Positions 50,101 to 62,447 of a stretch of DNA of 64,000 bases are shown here, piece after piece. Both the position numbers and the translations under genes were made by a program. The first letter of the stretch is position 1; each line of letters opens with the position of its first letter. The stretch is from Pholis gunnellus. Lineage: Eukaryota > Chordata > Actinopteri > Perciformes > Pholidae. Location: positions 5,840,363 to 5,904,362 of the forward strand of contig OU342809.1 of assembly GCA_910591455.2 (NCBI GenBank), given 5' to 3'. The notes beneath the pieces were generated by a model. The model searched no databases and had not been told where the DNA came from. It was given only the letters and a program-made list of their open reading frames with translations.

Positions 50101-50956
50101 CGTACCCCCCAATGTAAAAAGAGAATTTAATTAGGTGCTTAAATATTCAATAACCCCCTCTCATTATTAAAACCAAGAGGCTCTCTGTATGGATTTGACA
50201 AAGAGCTCGGGCACAAAGTGCACGCCTGGCAGTTAAAGATAGTAGCGAGTCTGCCATTCAACCAAGACACTGAGGACAGGAGGCAATACGCCAGAGGCAC
50301 AGGCAGTTCCTGTTAATGAAGCATGATTTTGGTATTAAACAAGGTCCTCCTTGTTAATGTTACAGAAAGTGATTTCAAAGATGTTGCAACTGCATTCTGA
50401 AGTTGTTTCATCACCCTCGCCCGTCAAAGTGGGGTGAATCTAAATATGCAGCTCACCATTCATTATTGTACATGAAAGTTGAAGAAAGTGTCACAGTTCA
50501 TTCCAAAATGTTGAAAGTTCTTTCACCCGTCAATATACACAATTTCCATGATGTGCTAAAAGAAGACAAAAGTAGACAGGAGAGCTGTTTTGAGAGCAGT
50601 GCAAGATGTCAAATCAAAGTCTGTCTGAGAAAGAGTCCGTCTGTCCACGATATCAAGGAACTCTGTGGAATGTTTGACCACTAGTGGCACTAAGAGGCAA
50701 TTTGAGTTGGTTTTTCGTTTGTTTGCACGTGTTCAAGTATGCTTATGTAGCGGCATAATCACGTGGGTGAAGATATACACACTCCTAATGCCTGCAGAGG
50801 GCACTATTTCAACCCATGCAAGCCATTTAACAATGAAGGACAAACTGAAAAGACTACAAGCAAAAGTAAACACAGACCTAAATAATACAGATTTCAAAAT
50901 TCAAGTTTGTAAATACTGAACTAAATAACTGTGTTAGTTTACTTTACATGCAAGAT
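47156..50956. other. Unassigned non-coding stretch
   Basis: About 3.8 kb without recognised repeats or exons. Holds a 14-bp direct duplication (TGGTAGAAACGCT) at 49378-49405 and chance ORFs of up to 93 codons. Confidence 0.4.
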
Positions 50957-50972
50957 ATATATATATATATAT
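50957..50972. repeat. Short (AT)n tract
   Basis: About eight AT units, just upstream of a dispersed element. Confidence 0.85.
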
Positions 50973-50989
50973 TGTGTGAATATTATACT

Positions 50990-51255
50990 GTGTGAATCAA
51001 TCAGTCGACCAATCGGTTGCTTTGGATTCAGTCAACTAAGATTTCTTAAGTCAGTTAGTCATTTTTTTTTTGCTTTTTTCATGTAAATTAAATATTTCAA
51101 CTTTATGAGTACATCTCTGAAAAGCAAAATATTTAAAGTTGTACTTTTGCCTGATTCTTTGCGGAGAAACTTTCTACAGATTTGTCGATTGAATCAACTG
51201 ATCGACTACTCGACAAAATCGCAAGAGTGTTGGTCGACTAAAAATGTCTTTGTCA
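50990..51255. repeat. Dispersed element rich in GTCGAC/AGTCGAC words
   Basis: The left side has AGTCGACCAATCGGTT and AGTCAACTAAG. The right side has TTTGTCGATTGAATCAACTG, ATCGACTACTCGACAAAATC and TTGGTCGACTAAAAATG. Repeated TCGACTA words in both orientations at both ends fit a common fish non-autonomous DNA element, probably hAT-related from memory. It is degenerate and I could not define exact terminal repeats. Confidence 0.55.
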
Positions 51256-54200
51256 ACATATACATGGTTGACAAAGTCTGATTCCATTCAAATTTGTGGT
51301 CTTTGCGTTTTGGTGTTATTTTCACTCAGCATTACCTGACCCACCACATACTATTTACCTGCCATTATGAGGAATATAAAGCAACAAACAAGAACACACA
51401 GAGCAGACTGCTGTACTGACCTCCATTTGTAGTAGATTCAATAATTGAGCATCTCCCACCTCGGCACCGCATGGCAGCATTGCGGATCTTCATCTTGCTG
51501 AGTTGTATGGCTGATTGTCTATCGTCAGCCCATGGGAAGATAAAGCTGGGAGGAAACTGGAGCACGTGGCTGTTTCTTTAATTGCTTTTAATTAGGTGCA
51601 AGGAATTAACAGTTTAACACAACGCATGTCATCACCAACATTCTGAGTCAAGAGACTAAGACCGAGATATACACTGACTTGTTCTCGAAAAAGAAAAAGT
51701 TCTAACTTCTAACTTCTGAATTGAAAGCTTCATTTACATCAAGTCAATGTTGATTTATTTTCTGTATTTTCCATGCCTTTAGAATATAATTTTTCAGAAT
51801 ACAAATTGGTACACCCTGCAGAGTTATTTTAAAGACAGCATCCTTCCACAAAACCCCCCTCAGAGTGCAAAAAGAATATAGATAACCATCTATATGTCTT
51901 GTCAGCTTAGACTGCTCGGTCAGTATGTAGATTAAATGTTGTTTTCCTTTTAAAAATTTCACCCCGGCTTACATATGCATCAAATCTCTGAAATGGTAAG
52001 ACCTTTTCTGGGGCTGTTAGCATTTTGAAGAAAGGAGTATTATGCAGTGTGTTTACGCTCAGAGGGGCTTCTCCCCGTATCCTCTGAGTTTACATTAGCT
52101 TGAAGGCGGCAAGAAGAATGTGAGAGCAGGTCTGAGCAGTGAATACTACTCACTGAGCTCCTTGGCTCCTCGATGGCCAGGAGCTGATACTTTACCCAAG
52201 CTGATATTTCCATTTTGCTTCAGATTCACGGCCGGTGCACGATGGAGAAAACAAGCCACCAGGTTGGAAATGGCTTTGAATCAGAGGGCCCAACGCTAAT
52301 CTTCATCTTGTCACAAGCTTGCTGTAATTATCAGTTGTACTGATTTCCTGAGAAATTAGCTGCATGATAGTGTTTATTCAGTGGAAGAAAGATAAATTCA
52401 CTACTATCTGTATTCAGTTTGATTAATATTTTGTCATTGAATGCCGCATTAGAAATCAGTTCTCTTTTGTTCTGTTTGTATTAAGAGAAATTGATGCAAG
52501 ATGCACACCAACAGACATCAAACACATTTCGACTTTTAGAAAAAACTGAAATGAGAAAGCAAAACATATTCACAAAGACTCTCACCACCAATTTGTTTTA
52601 AACGTATCCAATTGAGAGTTACTTCTTTGTTTATAGTTTGAGCATCGCCCTTTGGAACAATGGAGCACTTTTTGAGGATACTATACTACATCACTTTTTA
52701 TATTTTGCATTTAAAATAGTGACATTTTGAGGCAAAATCCATTCACTTCAATGGAATCATGAGATGCGTGGGAGAAGTAAATAACCATTCAACAACAGTA
52801 GACAGTCTTGACAATGTCAACCTTTGTAATTAAGAAGCAGAAAGTCCAAAACAGGAAAAGCTATCATAGATTATTCGCTGTGTTGCATCATCAACTTGTA
52901 TTTAACTTCCAATGCAAACTCCTCTATAATAGAGATATGATTTGCATTTATGAGACAAGAGACGGGAGTACAAACATGTCCCTGAAATAAATTGTGAAGG
53001 GAAAACACAAAATGGAAAAAAAACATTACAAATGTTACTGATGTGCTATGATCCCGGCTGGCTAGCATATGAGCGGTTAGCTCATCAGGTAAAGTCACAC
53101 ACCGACTGGCCCTACGAGTCTCCTCGTCACCGAGCGTGTCATGAAAATCTGTTAAAGGGCCAGTACATTATCGAAACATGGATACTCTAGGATATGCCCT
53201 GACTACTCGCGTTAAAGATTAAAGTCTTTCCGAGTTTATATTGCAGACCTGCAATTTCTTCAGTAAACTGTGCCACAGATCTTATAAATGTGTAAGATGA
53301 ATCTACAGTATATAAGCAAAACTACTCTGGATTGCATCTTTATGATCTTTATCTTTTTTTTCTGAATAGACTCTTGGTGTTAGTGGCCATGACTGAAGAA
53401 AACACACATATCTGAAGTCTCCTGGTTTACTCGCAGCCCAAACACTGCAGAGGGAGTTGTCCCTGTTCCCAAAGCCCATTGTGTGGTTAAAGAGCTGTCA
53501 CTGCCTCTTGATAGCAGCACAGCATTAATTAGGCATTTAGCTCTGTATTTACTTAACCTTTCATGTTTTTAATGGTGAAAAGATTTTTATTGTTGGCTTG
53601 TAATGAGCTGTTCTCAAATGAATGAATACGTTTATAGTCCATTAATCATGACATGTGTAGGGACAGGCTGGTTTGTACAATTTCTCCAGTAATTAAAAAT
53701 GTAAGAAATTCACCATGCAATGCATGTGACAACAACTAAAATAGTATAATTGTTTACTTCAAAGCTGCATCAAGCATTTTTAAATCAGCTAGGGTGCAGA
53801 CAGATTTAATTGTGTGAAAATCGTATCCTTTAACAACATCTCAATCGCTATTGGATACAAGTTGTATTACTTTGAGCATGAAAGGACTTAAAGGTAGCAC
53901 AATTGTCATTTAAACCGAAGAGACAGGGGGCAACAACCTCATTTCTGCCATCTCTAAACTCTCTGACCCTTAGGGAGGCTAGAGCACAATAGCTATTCAT
54001 CCCTTTCCTCTGATACTGAGCCCCCCTCCCATCACATCACTGGCCCTTCTGGCTCAACCACCACTGCGAGACCTTGAACCGGTTCCTTAACTTGTTTAAA
54101 TTCATTCTCTCTCCTTGTAGCGAGGACCATTGTGTTTTGTTTTGTTGTTTTGTTTCCAACCATCCCTAGCAGCATACAATAAAACAATTATTGTGGTAAA

Positions 54201-54444
54201 ATGTACTGCAGTGCTTCAGCTATTATGCTTCTGTCGTTGTGTGAAGTAGCTTTACTTATATTGAAAACTAATGTCATCTTCAAACTTAACCTACAGTCCA
54301 GTGTGGTCTCCTAAAAATGATACAATGAAACTGCATTGTCAATTACTCTTTGAGAGAAACACATTTTTCCCCCCGGATTACGTTTGTTTTCGAAATATCA
54401 CGAATACGTTTCTAATCAAAGTGCAGGTAAGTCCACGTAGGTGG
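51256..54444. other. Unassigned non-coding stretch
   Basis: No gene or repeat family recognised. 53066-53105 contains TTAGCTCATCAGGTAAAG, an A-box-like word, but no matching B box. Confidence 0.4.
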
Positions 54445-54695
54445 CTGAGTCGGTGTAGGGAGGTGGTCGATGTGGATGGATGGGTCAAGCAAACATGGTT
54501 TTCACCCGGGCAACCGCTGTTTGTGTCCTGTGTGAAACAAAAGTCAACCTTCACTGATATCAACTCAGGCAAGTAACTTCAGCCACCTAACAAACAAACG
54601 TATTTTACATCAAACCACGATCTTTTACAAAGTAGTTTTGTTGCCTTTTTTTATCTTTATTTTGTTTCAATTCACAACATTATTTGCGGGTTAAA
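54445..54695 (+). repeat. Dispersed teleost repeat (family R2), copy 2
   Basis: GATGGATGGGTCAAGCAAAC, TTTTCACCCGGGCAACCGCT, GTTTGTGTCCTGTGTGAAAC, AAAAGTCAACC, CAGGCAAGTAACTTC, AACAAACAAACGTATTTTAC, AAACCACGATCTTTTACAAA and GTAGTTTTGTTGCC keep the order seen at 3990-4210, with the middle better preserved. A 101-codon ORF overlaps the left side but is a chance frame. Confidence 0.7.
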
Positions 54696-57047
54696 AACTG
54701 CAACCGTAAACAAGAAGGAAAAACATTTCCCTCGAAAACTAATTGAGAATTCACTTTTGTAATAGGGGAATTGAATTCTCAGGAAGCAGAGTTTAGTCTG
54801 TTGTCTCCTGCTGCTATACTCAATTAACCCCTTTGGGAAATATGCTTACTTGCTTTCTTTCTTTTCCGAGACTGAGATGAGGAAATTGATATTTCTCGTT
54901 TGTATGTTAAAGAATTACTTTGCCAATATCCAACCGGCTATATGTCGTTGTAACGTGAGTGGGAGTGTGCACACAAACCAATGGGTGACATCACAGTGAC
55001 TATGTCCACTTCTTCGATACAGTCTATGCTGGCAAACTGCGCTATAACACAATATTACTGGCTGGATGGATAAACTGATGTCTGTCTAAGCTTGGCCAGC
55101 AGCGGCCTGACTCTAGCAGACCAGACTGATATGAACCTTTTCATCTTAAAATCAGAAAGATAGCTGAAGAATTGCTTCCAAAAATAATATTTATCTCTCA
55201 TCTCTGATAAAGAAAGACAAATCATTTAACGCATTTCTGCTAGTTGGAAATAGCAAGATGAAATAGTTGCGCCATCATCTATTTTCAGGGTTTTTCGTCA
55301 TACACTGCTTTAATGATATTATAGCAGTTAAGCTGTGCTGTGTGTTCAAGCACTCAAGCAGAAATAGGAATATAAATGCTGTGATCTCCCAAGGACTGTG
55401 CAGCATATAGAGCAGCTATATAACCCTTCATTATTCCTCAGCATACAAGAGGATTTCATTGTGTAATTCTACATCAAGGATCCTTGTCTTGTCCTCAGTA
55501 GATGGAAATACTGACATCTGTTAATACATGTAAAGCCTGTATTAGCATTTCCATAAACCTATACTGATGTGCAGAGAAAACATGTAGATAGCATTCATTC
55601 ACAAATCCATCTAAGCTCCATTTTCAGCAGGAACTTTGGTGATATACAGTCTTGCACAATGTCAAACTGAGTTTAACTTATCCAGATTAGTGACACTTAA
55701 AGATTTAATAGAGAAGAAGACAGGAAGTAAGGCGACCGATTAAAAATGAATAATATGTGTTTAATTTTAAATCTGATTTAAAAGCACTGAGTTCGTGAAT
55801 GAAGTACTTTGTACAGCCAATACTGTAACTGAGACAAGAGTCAGTTTCAACAACGCAAAGAAATGCCCTTTAGTTTGAAACAGTTCTTGTTTGAAAGGAA
55901 AAAGAAATATATAAAAGAGACACATTGGGAATGACAATATTATATTATGTCACTTGAAGAAAACAGAGAAAACTAGCACAAACAACCTATACCACAGATA
56001 AATCTGCCAACAAGGATATTTTACAACATAACTGAGACAACCTACGCACATGCACCCAAGCCTTCATGCACTCACACACACAACCTTACAAACACTTAAC
56101 GCTGTACCGAATGTCTTTCTTTTTCACATTTGAAGCTTCTACTGAAGTTTTTAAATCAAGCTTTGAATGTCTGTTGTCATATTTTATGATGTTTTACCCC
56201 CAAAGAAAATTATCGTTATCGTGGGTATATAAAGGTAATTTATGGTGCTGCTAGATTGCTGCTAGACTGCCCGTTATACAGGTGCGTGCCTCCTTTGTAT
56301 GCCACAAGTGGACAGTATTTTGACTGTAGTAAAATATTGTTTTTGAAAGTTAACAATTATCAATTGAAGTAGAATATTTTGTTAGATAAAAAATTGTATT
56401 AGATCTTTTTGATGTAAAAACACTGGAGTTATTCGAAATGTTTGGGTGACACAAATCTGAAACAATTTTACGCAGCCACCACTGTAGTATAATGCTAACA
56501 ATATTAATGTAGCCTGATCTTTATCTACTTTATCTACTTAATCATCAACTGTGCATAAATACAAATAAATATTCAAACAGAGCCGGTGCAAACCGTCAAT
56601 GCATTTTTGCTGTGAATGTTAATCTGTGTGTTCATGTGCATATGTGTATGTGTATCTGTGTGTGTGTCTTTCTTCAAACGTTGGTCATGTGACATGAATC
56701 CCTTTAGATGTTATACATATTTATATTATAGACTACTCCCACTGCCACACTCTCTTTCTACAAATTGGCATGAACAGTTAATCAGCTGTCCTTTGGCTCA
56801 GGACCAAACTTTCTTTGTGTTTTTATGTAAACAGAGATATTTATAGAACACCTTTGGTGCAGCAGAATTAAGCACAAAACGAAGAAATATCTGATATACA
56901 GTAATTTTCCAACAGTCAAGGGATGTTGTTAGGCAAGCGGAGTACTTACCGAACACATGCATCACAATTTAAAGCACTTCAGACTCTTTTTTTGGAAATT
57001 ACTGAGCATTCGATTGGACAAATGAGACTTGGATGATACTGCTTGAG
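54696..57047. other. Unassigned non-coding stretch
   Basis: Contains a weak GT-rich tract at 56640-56667 and a 9-bp inverted pair GAGAATTCA/TGAATTCTC near 54746-54781. No gene or repeat family recognised. Confidence 0.4.
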
Positions 57048-57083
57048 TTGTAGTAGTAGTAGGAGCAGTAGTAGTAGTAGTAT
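57048..57083. repeat. (GTA)n microsatellite, interrupted
   Basis: Two runs of GTA units split by GGAGCA, about 11 units in all. Confidence 0.9.
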
Positions 57084-57525
57084 TTGTAGGAGCTTGTAAA
57101 TGGATCTTTTGATTTTGCTCTTGTTAAACGCTGCCCCCATGTACTTCCATTCATCAGTTGTTTGCCGTGGAGGCACAAGAAAGACTCATATATTCTTCAA
57201 GAAATCAAGGTAACACGGGCTGAGTAGTTGATATACAAATGGTCCTTATGTGGGTGAAGTATTTCTTATTACGGATGACATCATTTTATTAATTTCTCTA
57301 AAAAGACAACGGTATGTCTGTGCTACACGCTTCAGCATTTGTTGTTATTGTCCACTAAATACAGCAGTCACGCAAAGCAGGCACAAACTGAAAGTCACCT
57401 CATTCTCGTTCTCCAAATACCACCGGGGGCGGCCCTTGTCTTGGCCTGGTAAAAGGTCTGCAGGATGTCGCCCTGGTGAGTCTGCAGGTGACAGAATCTA
57501 ATTCTCAGCACATCTGTCAAGAGGG

Positions 57526-57548
57526 GCACAGGGGGGAATCCCCTGTGC
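57526..57548. repeat. Perfect 9-bp hairpin
   Basis: GCACAGGGG and CCCCTGTGC pair around GGAAT within a locally GC-rich stretch (57420-57660). No surrounding gene, so a terminator role cannot be argued. Confidence 0.6.
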
Positions 57549-57938
57549 GGGCGGCCACTGGTGAAGATAGTTCAATTAGCTGAAAAAGTCAGATTTTCCC
57601 TGTGTCTTTTCCTCGTGCCCTCTCCTCTCCCTGACAGTCGACTTCCGTGCGGGTCAGAGTTCAGCAATGTGAAATGTGTGCCAATGCGCTGTGAGCGTCT
57701 CCAGGGGGAAGACATGAAGTTTCTTTGATATATGCAAGGCAAGCCTTTACTTCACACTGCAGTGGATGGTTCTTTAATATAATTCCACTGTATGTAAAAT
57801 TTTTGTTTTAAAAATCAGATTGGACGTTCCAGTGTATGTATTGTTGCTCTTCTACTGCAGGAATTATCTGGTTTACTAAAGGGTTTCATGTTTTTTAGCA
57901 TCATTTCATTTTGTTACTATTAAGCAACACATTTGACT

Positions 57939-58290
57939 GGGCAGTAACCTCTGGGTCTGATAATTGAAGCCAAAGCGGGAAGTGCCTTGAACTTGCATTC
58001 TTTTGAATCGTCATCAGTGGGGCAACTCCTGTGGTTGCAAAAATAAATCTGAACTCTCACTGGATTTATTATCTCAGTAAACATTGTAAACATGAGTTTA
58101 GGTCTGAATCGCTGCAGTTTCAAGTCTTCTTCAATACAGCACAAGGTTAATTTAGAGTAAAATAGACCATAAAGCAGGGTAGGCTTTAGGGCTTGGCTAC
58201 ATTGTGATTGTCACTACCATGGCGTCCAATCTGGGAGTTGTTCGTGTTTTCGTCGTACAACTTTGACCCTTTCTCACCGTGTTAACAATT
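57939..58290 (+). repeat. Dispersed repeat family A, copy 4 (longest)
   Basis: GGGCAGTAACCTCTGGGTCT, AATTGAAGCCAAAGCGGGAA, GTGCCTTGAACTTGCATTC, GTCATCAGTGGGGCAACTCC and TGTGGTTGCAAAA match copies 1 to 3. Here the similarity to a remembered consensus continues through TTTCAAGTCTTCTTCAATAC, ACCATAAAGCAGGGTA, GGCTTGGCTACATTGTGATT and GTTGTTCGTGTTTTCGTCGT. The other copies in this window seem to be 5' parts of this longer unit. The right boundary is not certain. Confidence 0.65.
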
Positions 58291-58569
58291 CACCAAAGTT
58301 AATTATAACATTTTGGTCACCTAAAAATGTGTTATTCAACAATTGGTTGTACTTCGCTCCACCCTCTCAACGTAAGCCTTAGCATTACCTTTTCCGTTGC
58401 CCTGTTTCTTTTTATGTTCTTCACAATCGAACCCCCAATAATACCGATTGAATTATATGAAGACATTAATTGCAGTTTAGTACATCAGACCAAACAACAG
58501 GTTTTGGATTGGTGCATTTTTTCTTCACTTTCTTCACCCGATGAGGTCTTTTATAAAGCCTCATGGGGT
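58291..58569. other. Unassigned, possible continuation of family A
   Basis: A plus-strand 119-codon ORF starting at 58327 crosses this stretch and ends at 58686. It has a hydrophobic N-terminal third but no recognised motif. It may be a chance frame, possibly inside the outer part of the family A unit. Confidence 0.25.
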
Positions 58570-58602
58570 CAAATTGAGTCTCCTACTGAGAGACTCAATT
58601 TG
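58570..58602. repeat. Perfect 13-bp inverted repeat (hairpin)
   Basis: Arms CAAATTGAGTCTC (58570-58582) and GAGACTCAATTTG (58590-58602) are exact reverse complements around the 7-nt loop CTACTGA. Same geometry as the hairpin at 36187-36221. Confidence 0.9.
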
Positions 58603-60184
58603 TTCAGTGTCGTAACAAAATTAATTATTATAATAGAGACACAATTGTTGCTGAACATTGCAGGAATAATACATTTGTCTGGATAGATGGGCATTTTTTT
58701 GTATCTTTGGAAAGTGGCTGTGGTATAAACAAAGGTAATAACCTCTCAGGTCTTCTGTTGTCAAATAAATAATGCTCTCCTTGGAGGCAAAGAACTCCCT
58801 CCAGTGCTTCTGTGTCAAGTAGACACCTCAGAGGGTGTTCTCGTCCCAAGGAGTGGAACACAAGTATTACTCGATCTCAATACAGACAACTCAAAATGGC
58901 GATAAACTGAAAGAAGGTCCCCACTGTAACAGTAACAAAAAAGAAGAAAAACATTAAATAAATTAATTTCATACCAAACTGCCTCAGTTTTCACACGGAA
59001 ATCCTGTGTTTTCTCGGCATAAACAAAACTCCAATCCCTGCAGCCTCCTTTGTTTCTGGACATGAAAAAAAAAGTTAAAAAAAAAGAAAAGAGGAGAAGT
59101 TGCTTTCATAACGATGATAAATGTACATTTTCACTTGCAATGAGATGCAGTGGGTGCGGCACAAACACGTTTCTTGAGATCTCAGCTGTTATTAAGGCCT
59201 TCAAATGAATACAGATCAGAGGTTGAAACAGATCTGACAGGTGTCTAAAGAAGCAGCTGGTGCCAGAGTTTGTCTGTTGCAACCGCTACATCCATAAACA
59301 GTGATTGCTGTGGGATTAGGATGACTCAAAGTGTTGAAATGTGTGTGTATGGGTAATACATGAGCTTGTGAAGTCAATGAGATTCAAGATTTTTTTGGGG
59401 GTTTGTGACTGAACATGAAAACATCTTAAGTGATTACACAAATTGAATAAATTGCACACAACTAAACAAGACTTGTGATTGGACACCTCAAAGTGAAAAA
59501 AAGCTCTTCAATCACAAGGCACATGGAGAGGAATCGATATCTCAGGAAATAACAAACCCCCAAAGAGTATATTTAGCCGCATGCAACCTGACAACTGTTG
59601 TGCTAACAGCCAGAGAGACTTGCTACCCACATTCCCCTGTGTTCAACTTCAAATGGAACCAATTACTTGACTGTTTGCTTTCTGGTTCTACAAAGTAGTG
59701 TAAGACAACAGACCGTACCACATTGTTTCCCATCTGCAGCTATAAATCTGCAGTAGATAACTTTAGAGTGAGAATTGGAAAGTTAAAAAAGGGAGGAAGA
59801 AAAATCAATCTCCTCATAAACTCTGTCTCCATGCCAGGTTCAAGTGTATGCATGGGGTGAACTTATATAAATGTAATTAATTCCAAATCTCTTATGCACA
59901 ACGAGGCTCTGCTCGCTCAATCTAGCTGTAACTAAAACATTCATCAGTGAAATTAATTTTACTTTGTTTTTCAGTGAAAATTACCCAATGCAGCAACAAC
60001 ACATTGTGATCTGTACAGTGGGAAATCAAGCTTCACTCTATATGGGAGAGTCAGCGTAGCTCCATTAGCATTAGGCATATCAAAACTTCATGAAAAGTTT
60101 TTTCGCAGAAAAACATTGGCAGCTAATTTTATTTGTTACTGATATTCACCAGGAAAAAAGGTATCAGATAAATTGTATATTTGG
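58603..60184. other. Unassigned non-coding stretch
   Basis: A-rich low-complexity sequence at 59065-59092. No gene or repeat family recognised. Confidence 0.4.
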
Positions 60185-60345
60185 TGGGACTAGATGAAAA
60201 GACAGGAGATCGTCAATGCAATTATTCCTGAAGATGAATGTCTTTGCAAAATTTTAAAGGAAATCCTCCAAATAATTCAATCTGAACAACCGATGGACAG
60301 ACCAATCAACCCATCGTCATCCCTAGAGCCATGCCGCTAGAGTTG
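60185..60345 (-). repeat. Dispersed teleost repeat (family R1), 5' part
   Basis: On the minus strand the sequence opens at the right edge with CTAGCGGCATGGCTCTAGGG, ATGACGATGGGTTGATTGGT and CTGTCCATCGGTTG. It continues through GTTCAGATTGAATTATTTGG, AGGATTTCC, AAGACATTCATCTTCAGGAA and GATCTCCTGTCTTTTCATCT. This is the 5' half of R1 in consensus order, and it is truncated toward lower coordinates. Confidence 0.65.
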
Positions 60346-61640
60346 TTTTAGTCTAGTAATTCTTTTTTTTGCAGTTGAGTTGAAAAAAAAAAACATGCCA
60401 CCATAAATGGCAACATATTGTTGTTGTATAGACAATAGCTGCTTGATAATGGCATATATTTTTGCAGAATTCTCATCCCAGAGGCTCCTCTGTTGCTAAC
60501 TGTGACCTATAGTTTTCTGGCTGTCCGAGACGTTAATATGTAACTTTGCAGATGCATAATAGCAGCTTTAGACTCAGATTTATTGAGAAACTCCAGTTCT
60601 TTCTTTGCAACCAATGACACACTTCTTTGCATCTTTGAATTTGATTGCATTGCACTTTTGATGCTCATCCATCTACATCCTCATAATGTTTTTAGACTTC
60701 AGCAAGCTCTGCTGTCCGTATGAGTGAGACAACTGCGAGAAGAGGAAGAAGTGAAACGACGCCAGGGCGCGAGCGAGAGATGAGACCCATGACCAGATTA
60801 TCATAATTCATAGCGCAGCGACAATACAGCCATTTCATCAAGTGACACACATAATGAGGGCCTACTGATGTGCATTCAACCCGCGTTGGACTCATATGAG
60901 TCAGACATCACTGTTTGTCACTGTAGGGAATCTAGTCCGCAGTGTAGTTCATACACTTAACTGACAAACCTAAGAGTAATTATAGCAAAACACTGGGGCT
61001 TCATGTTCAAGGAAGTCCAAACAGACGTGAAAAACTTCTTTGAAAAGATCAATGTTCACAAGAAATCCAATACATAACTAATACATATAATAATAAACAT
61101 ATGACAAAGAAAGCAAATCCACTTTCTCACCACAAATACTACAGCCTGTTTCCCAGTAAGAGAGGGGCCACACTGTAGTTTTAACACTAAGTTAAACACT
61201 TCTGTAATACCTGGTTTAAGGAGGTGCTGCAGCACCTTCAGCACCCCTACTTTCTGCATCCATGCAATGTCCATAAATAATAACACATAAGAACATATAT
61301 GTAAGCACTACGAATATTCCTTTGTACGGTCATGGCTTTTTAAGCTGTTTCTCTTATGTTCCATGACCCGCCAAGACAGAATTTGAATATGTCTGAGCAC
61401 TGGTATCTCTCTCTGAGAAACTACACCAGATTATCAGACCTGCAAGCTTTGCTGATTGGTTGTTATCACAGGGAAAAAGTTGAAGCCTTGCTCGTAATTT
61501 CTTGTACTTTTGAGAAAATAGCAAAGCCTAGTGTTGCCTTGTCTGTTTTACTTATCAGCTATTTTCAAACAAAGCCCAGTAAATAAATCTAAATCTAATG
61601 TAAATTAAGCTAAGCAAAGTATTCCAACGGTTCCTCTTCC
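60346..61640. other. Unassigned non-coding stretch
   Basis: T- and A-runs at 60363-60391. No gene or repeat recognised. The 76-codon ORFs near 61056-61586 have no recognisable features. Confidence 0.4.
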
Positions 61641-61644
61641 CAGT

Positions 61645-62440
61645 AAGGTTTTCCAGCTATTCCTGGGGAACCCTAAGGCGTTCCCACGCCAGGCGAGATA
61701 TATTGTCTCTCCAGAGAGTTCTAGGTCTACCCCAGGGCCTCTTACAAGTTGGGCTCATCCAAAGGACATCTAAAGGGAGGTTTAGATGTTCAAATGCCTG
61801 AACCACCTCAATTATACTGTTTCGATGCAAAGGAGCAGCAGCTCTATTCGGAGCTCGCTTCAGATACCTGATAAACAGTATTTAACCCATCCTGGGAGCT
61901 GCTGTTAAGTGCCTGGAGAGTAAACTGGGATTCAGTGTCTCGTGCAAGGACACTTTGAAATGCATACAGCAGGAGCCAGGGTATGAACCAACAAGTGTGT
62001 GATTAAAGGATGCCCCGCTCCATCCCCTGAGCCACCGCCTCATTCTTTAGGTCACTACCCAAAGCTCAGAACCATAGGGGACGGTCATAACGTAGATGGA
62101 CAGGTAAATCGAGAGATTTGCCTTCCGGCTCAGCTACCTCTCTACCACAGTGGTCCGGTACAAAGCCTGCGTCAGTGCTAAAGGTGCATGAACACCAATG
62201 AAGTCTCCAAAATACTTGATCTCTCTTGCTTGGGGCAAAAACTCACTCTGCACCTGGAGGGAGCAATTTTCCATTGTTTTCTGGCAGAGAACCATGGCCA
62301 TGACCTTGATCCGTACTTCACTTTGGTTATACAAGGACCGAGTGGCTCATAGCAATGACCCCGGTACCCATATTGCTGCAGTATCCCCCACGGGACTCCC
62401 CAGAGGACACGGGTCACAAGCTATGCCTTATGTGGTCATA
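61645..62440 (-). pseudogene. LINE reverse-transcriptase fossil A
   Basis: The minus strand contains, in order from 62417 downward, VLWGVPWGILQQYGYRG, which matches the VLWGVLREYGV-type finger block of a common fish LINE. It then has a gap, then MAMVLCQKTMENCSLQVQ and EIKYFGDFIGV, matching the region after the palm (E-KYLGVLFTSEG), and ALTQALYRTTVVER. Farther down, nucleotide words such as GCTCCTCCACATCGAGA-like text, diverged here, match the tail. The palm with the YADD site is deleted between about 62350 and 62320. Several frameshifts are present. A SINE interrupts it at 61880-62040. Clade unknown (Rex/L2/CR1-like). Confidence 0.75.
61880..62040 (-). mobile_element. tRNA-derived SINE lodged in LINE fossil A
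   Basis: On the minus strand the head reads GGCGGTGGCTCAGGGGATGG, an A-box-like start, followed about 30 bases later by TTGGTTCATACCC, a B box with one mismatch to GGTTCRANNCC. The body AAAGTGTCCTTGCACGAGAC, ACTGAATCCC is the same SINE body seen at 36839-37106. It replaces or interrupts about 100 bp of LINE sequence, so it arrived after that LINE fragment. Confidence 0.7.
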
Positions 62441-62447
62441 CAGCTCA

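Noticed and set aside
53051..53115. Possible tRNA or SINE head (TTAGCTCATCAGGTAAAG)
   Set aside because: Only an A-box-like word is present. No B box or paired acceptor stem follows at the right distance.
57526..57548. Rho-independent-style terminator
   Set aside because: The sequence is vertebrate nuclear DNA, there is no upstream gene and no T-run follows the hairpin.
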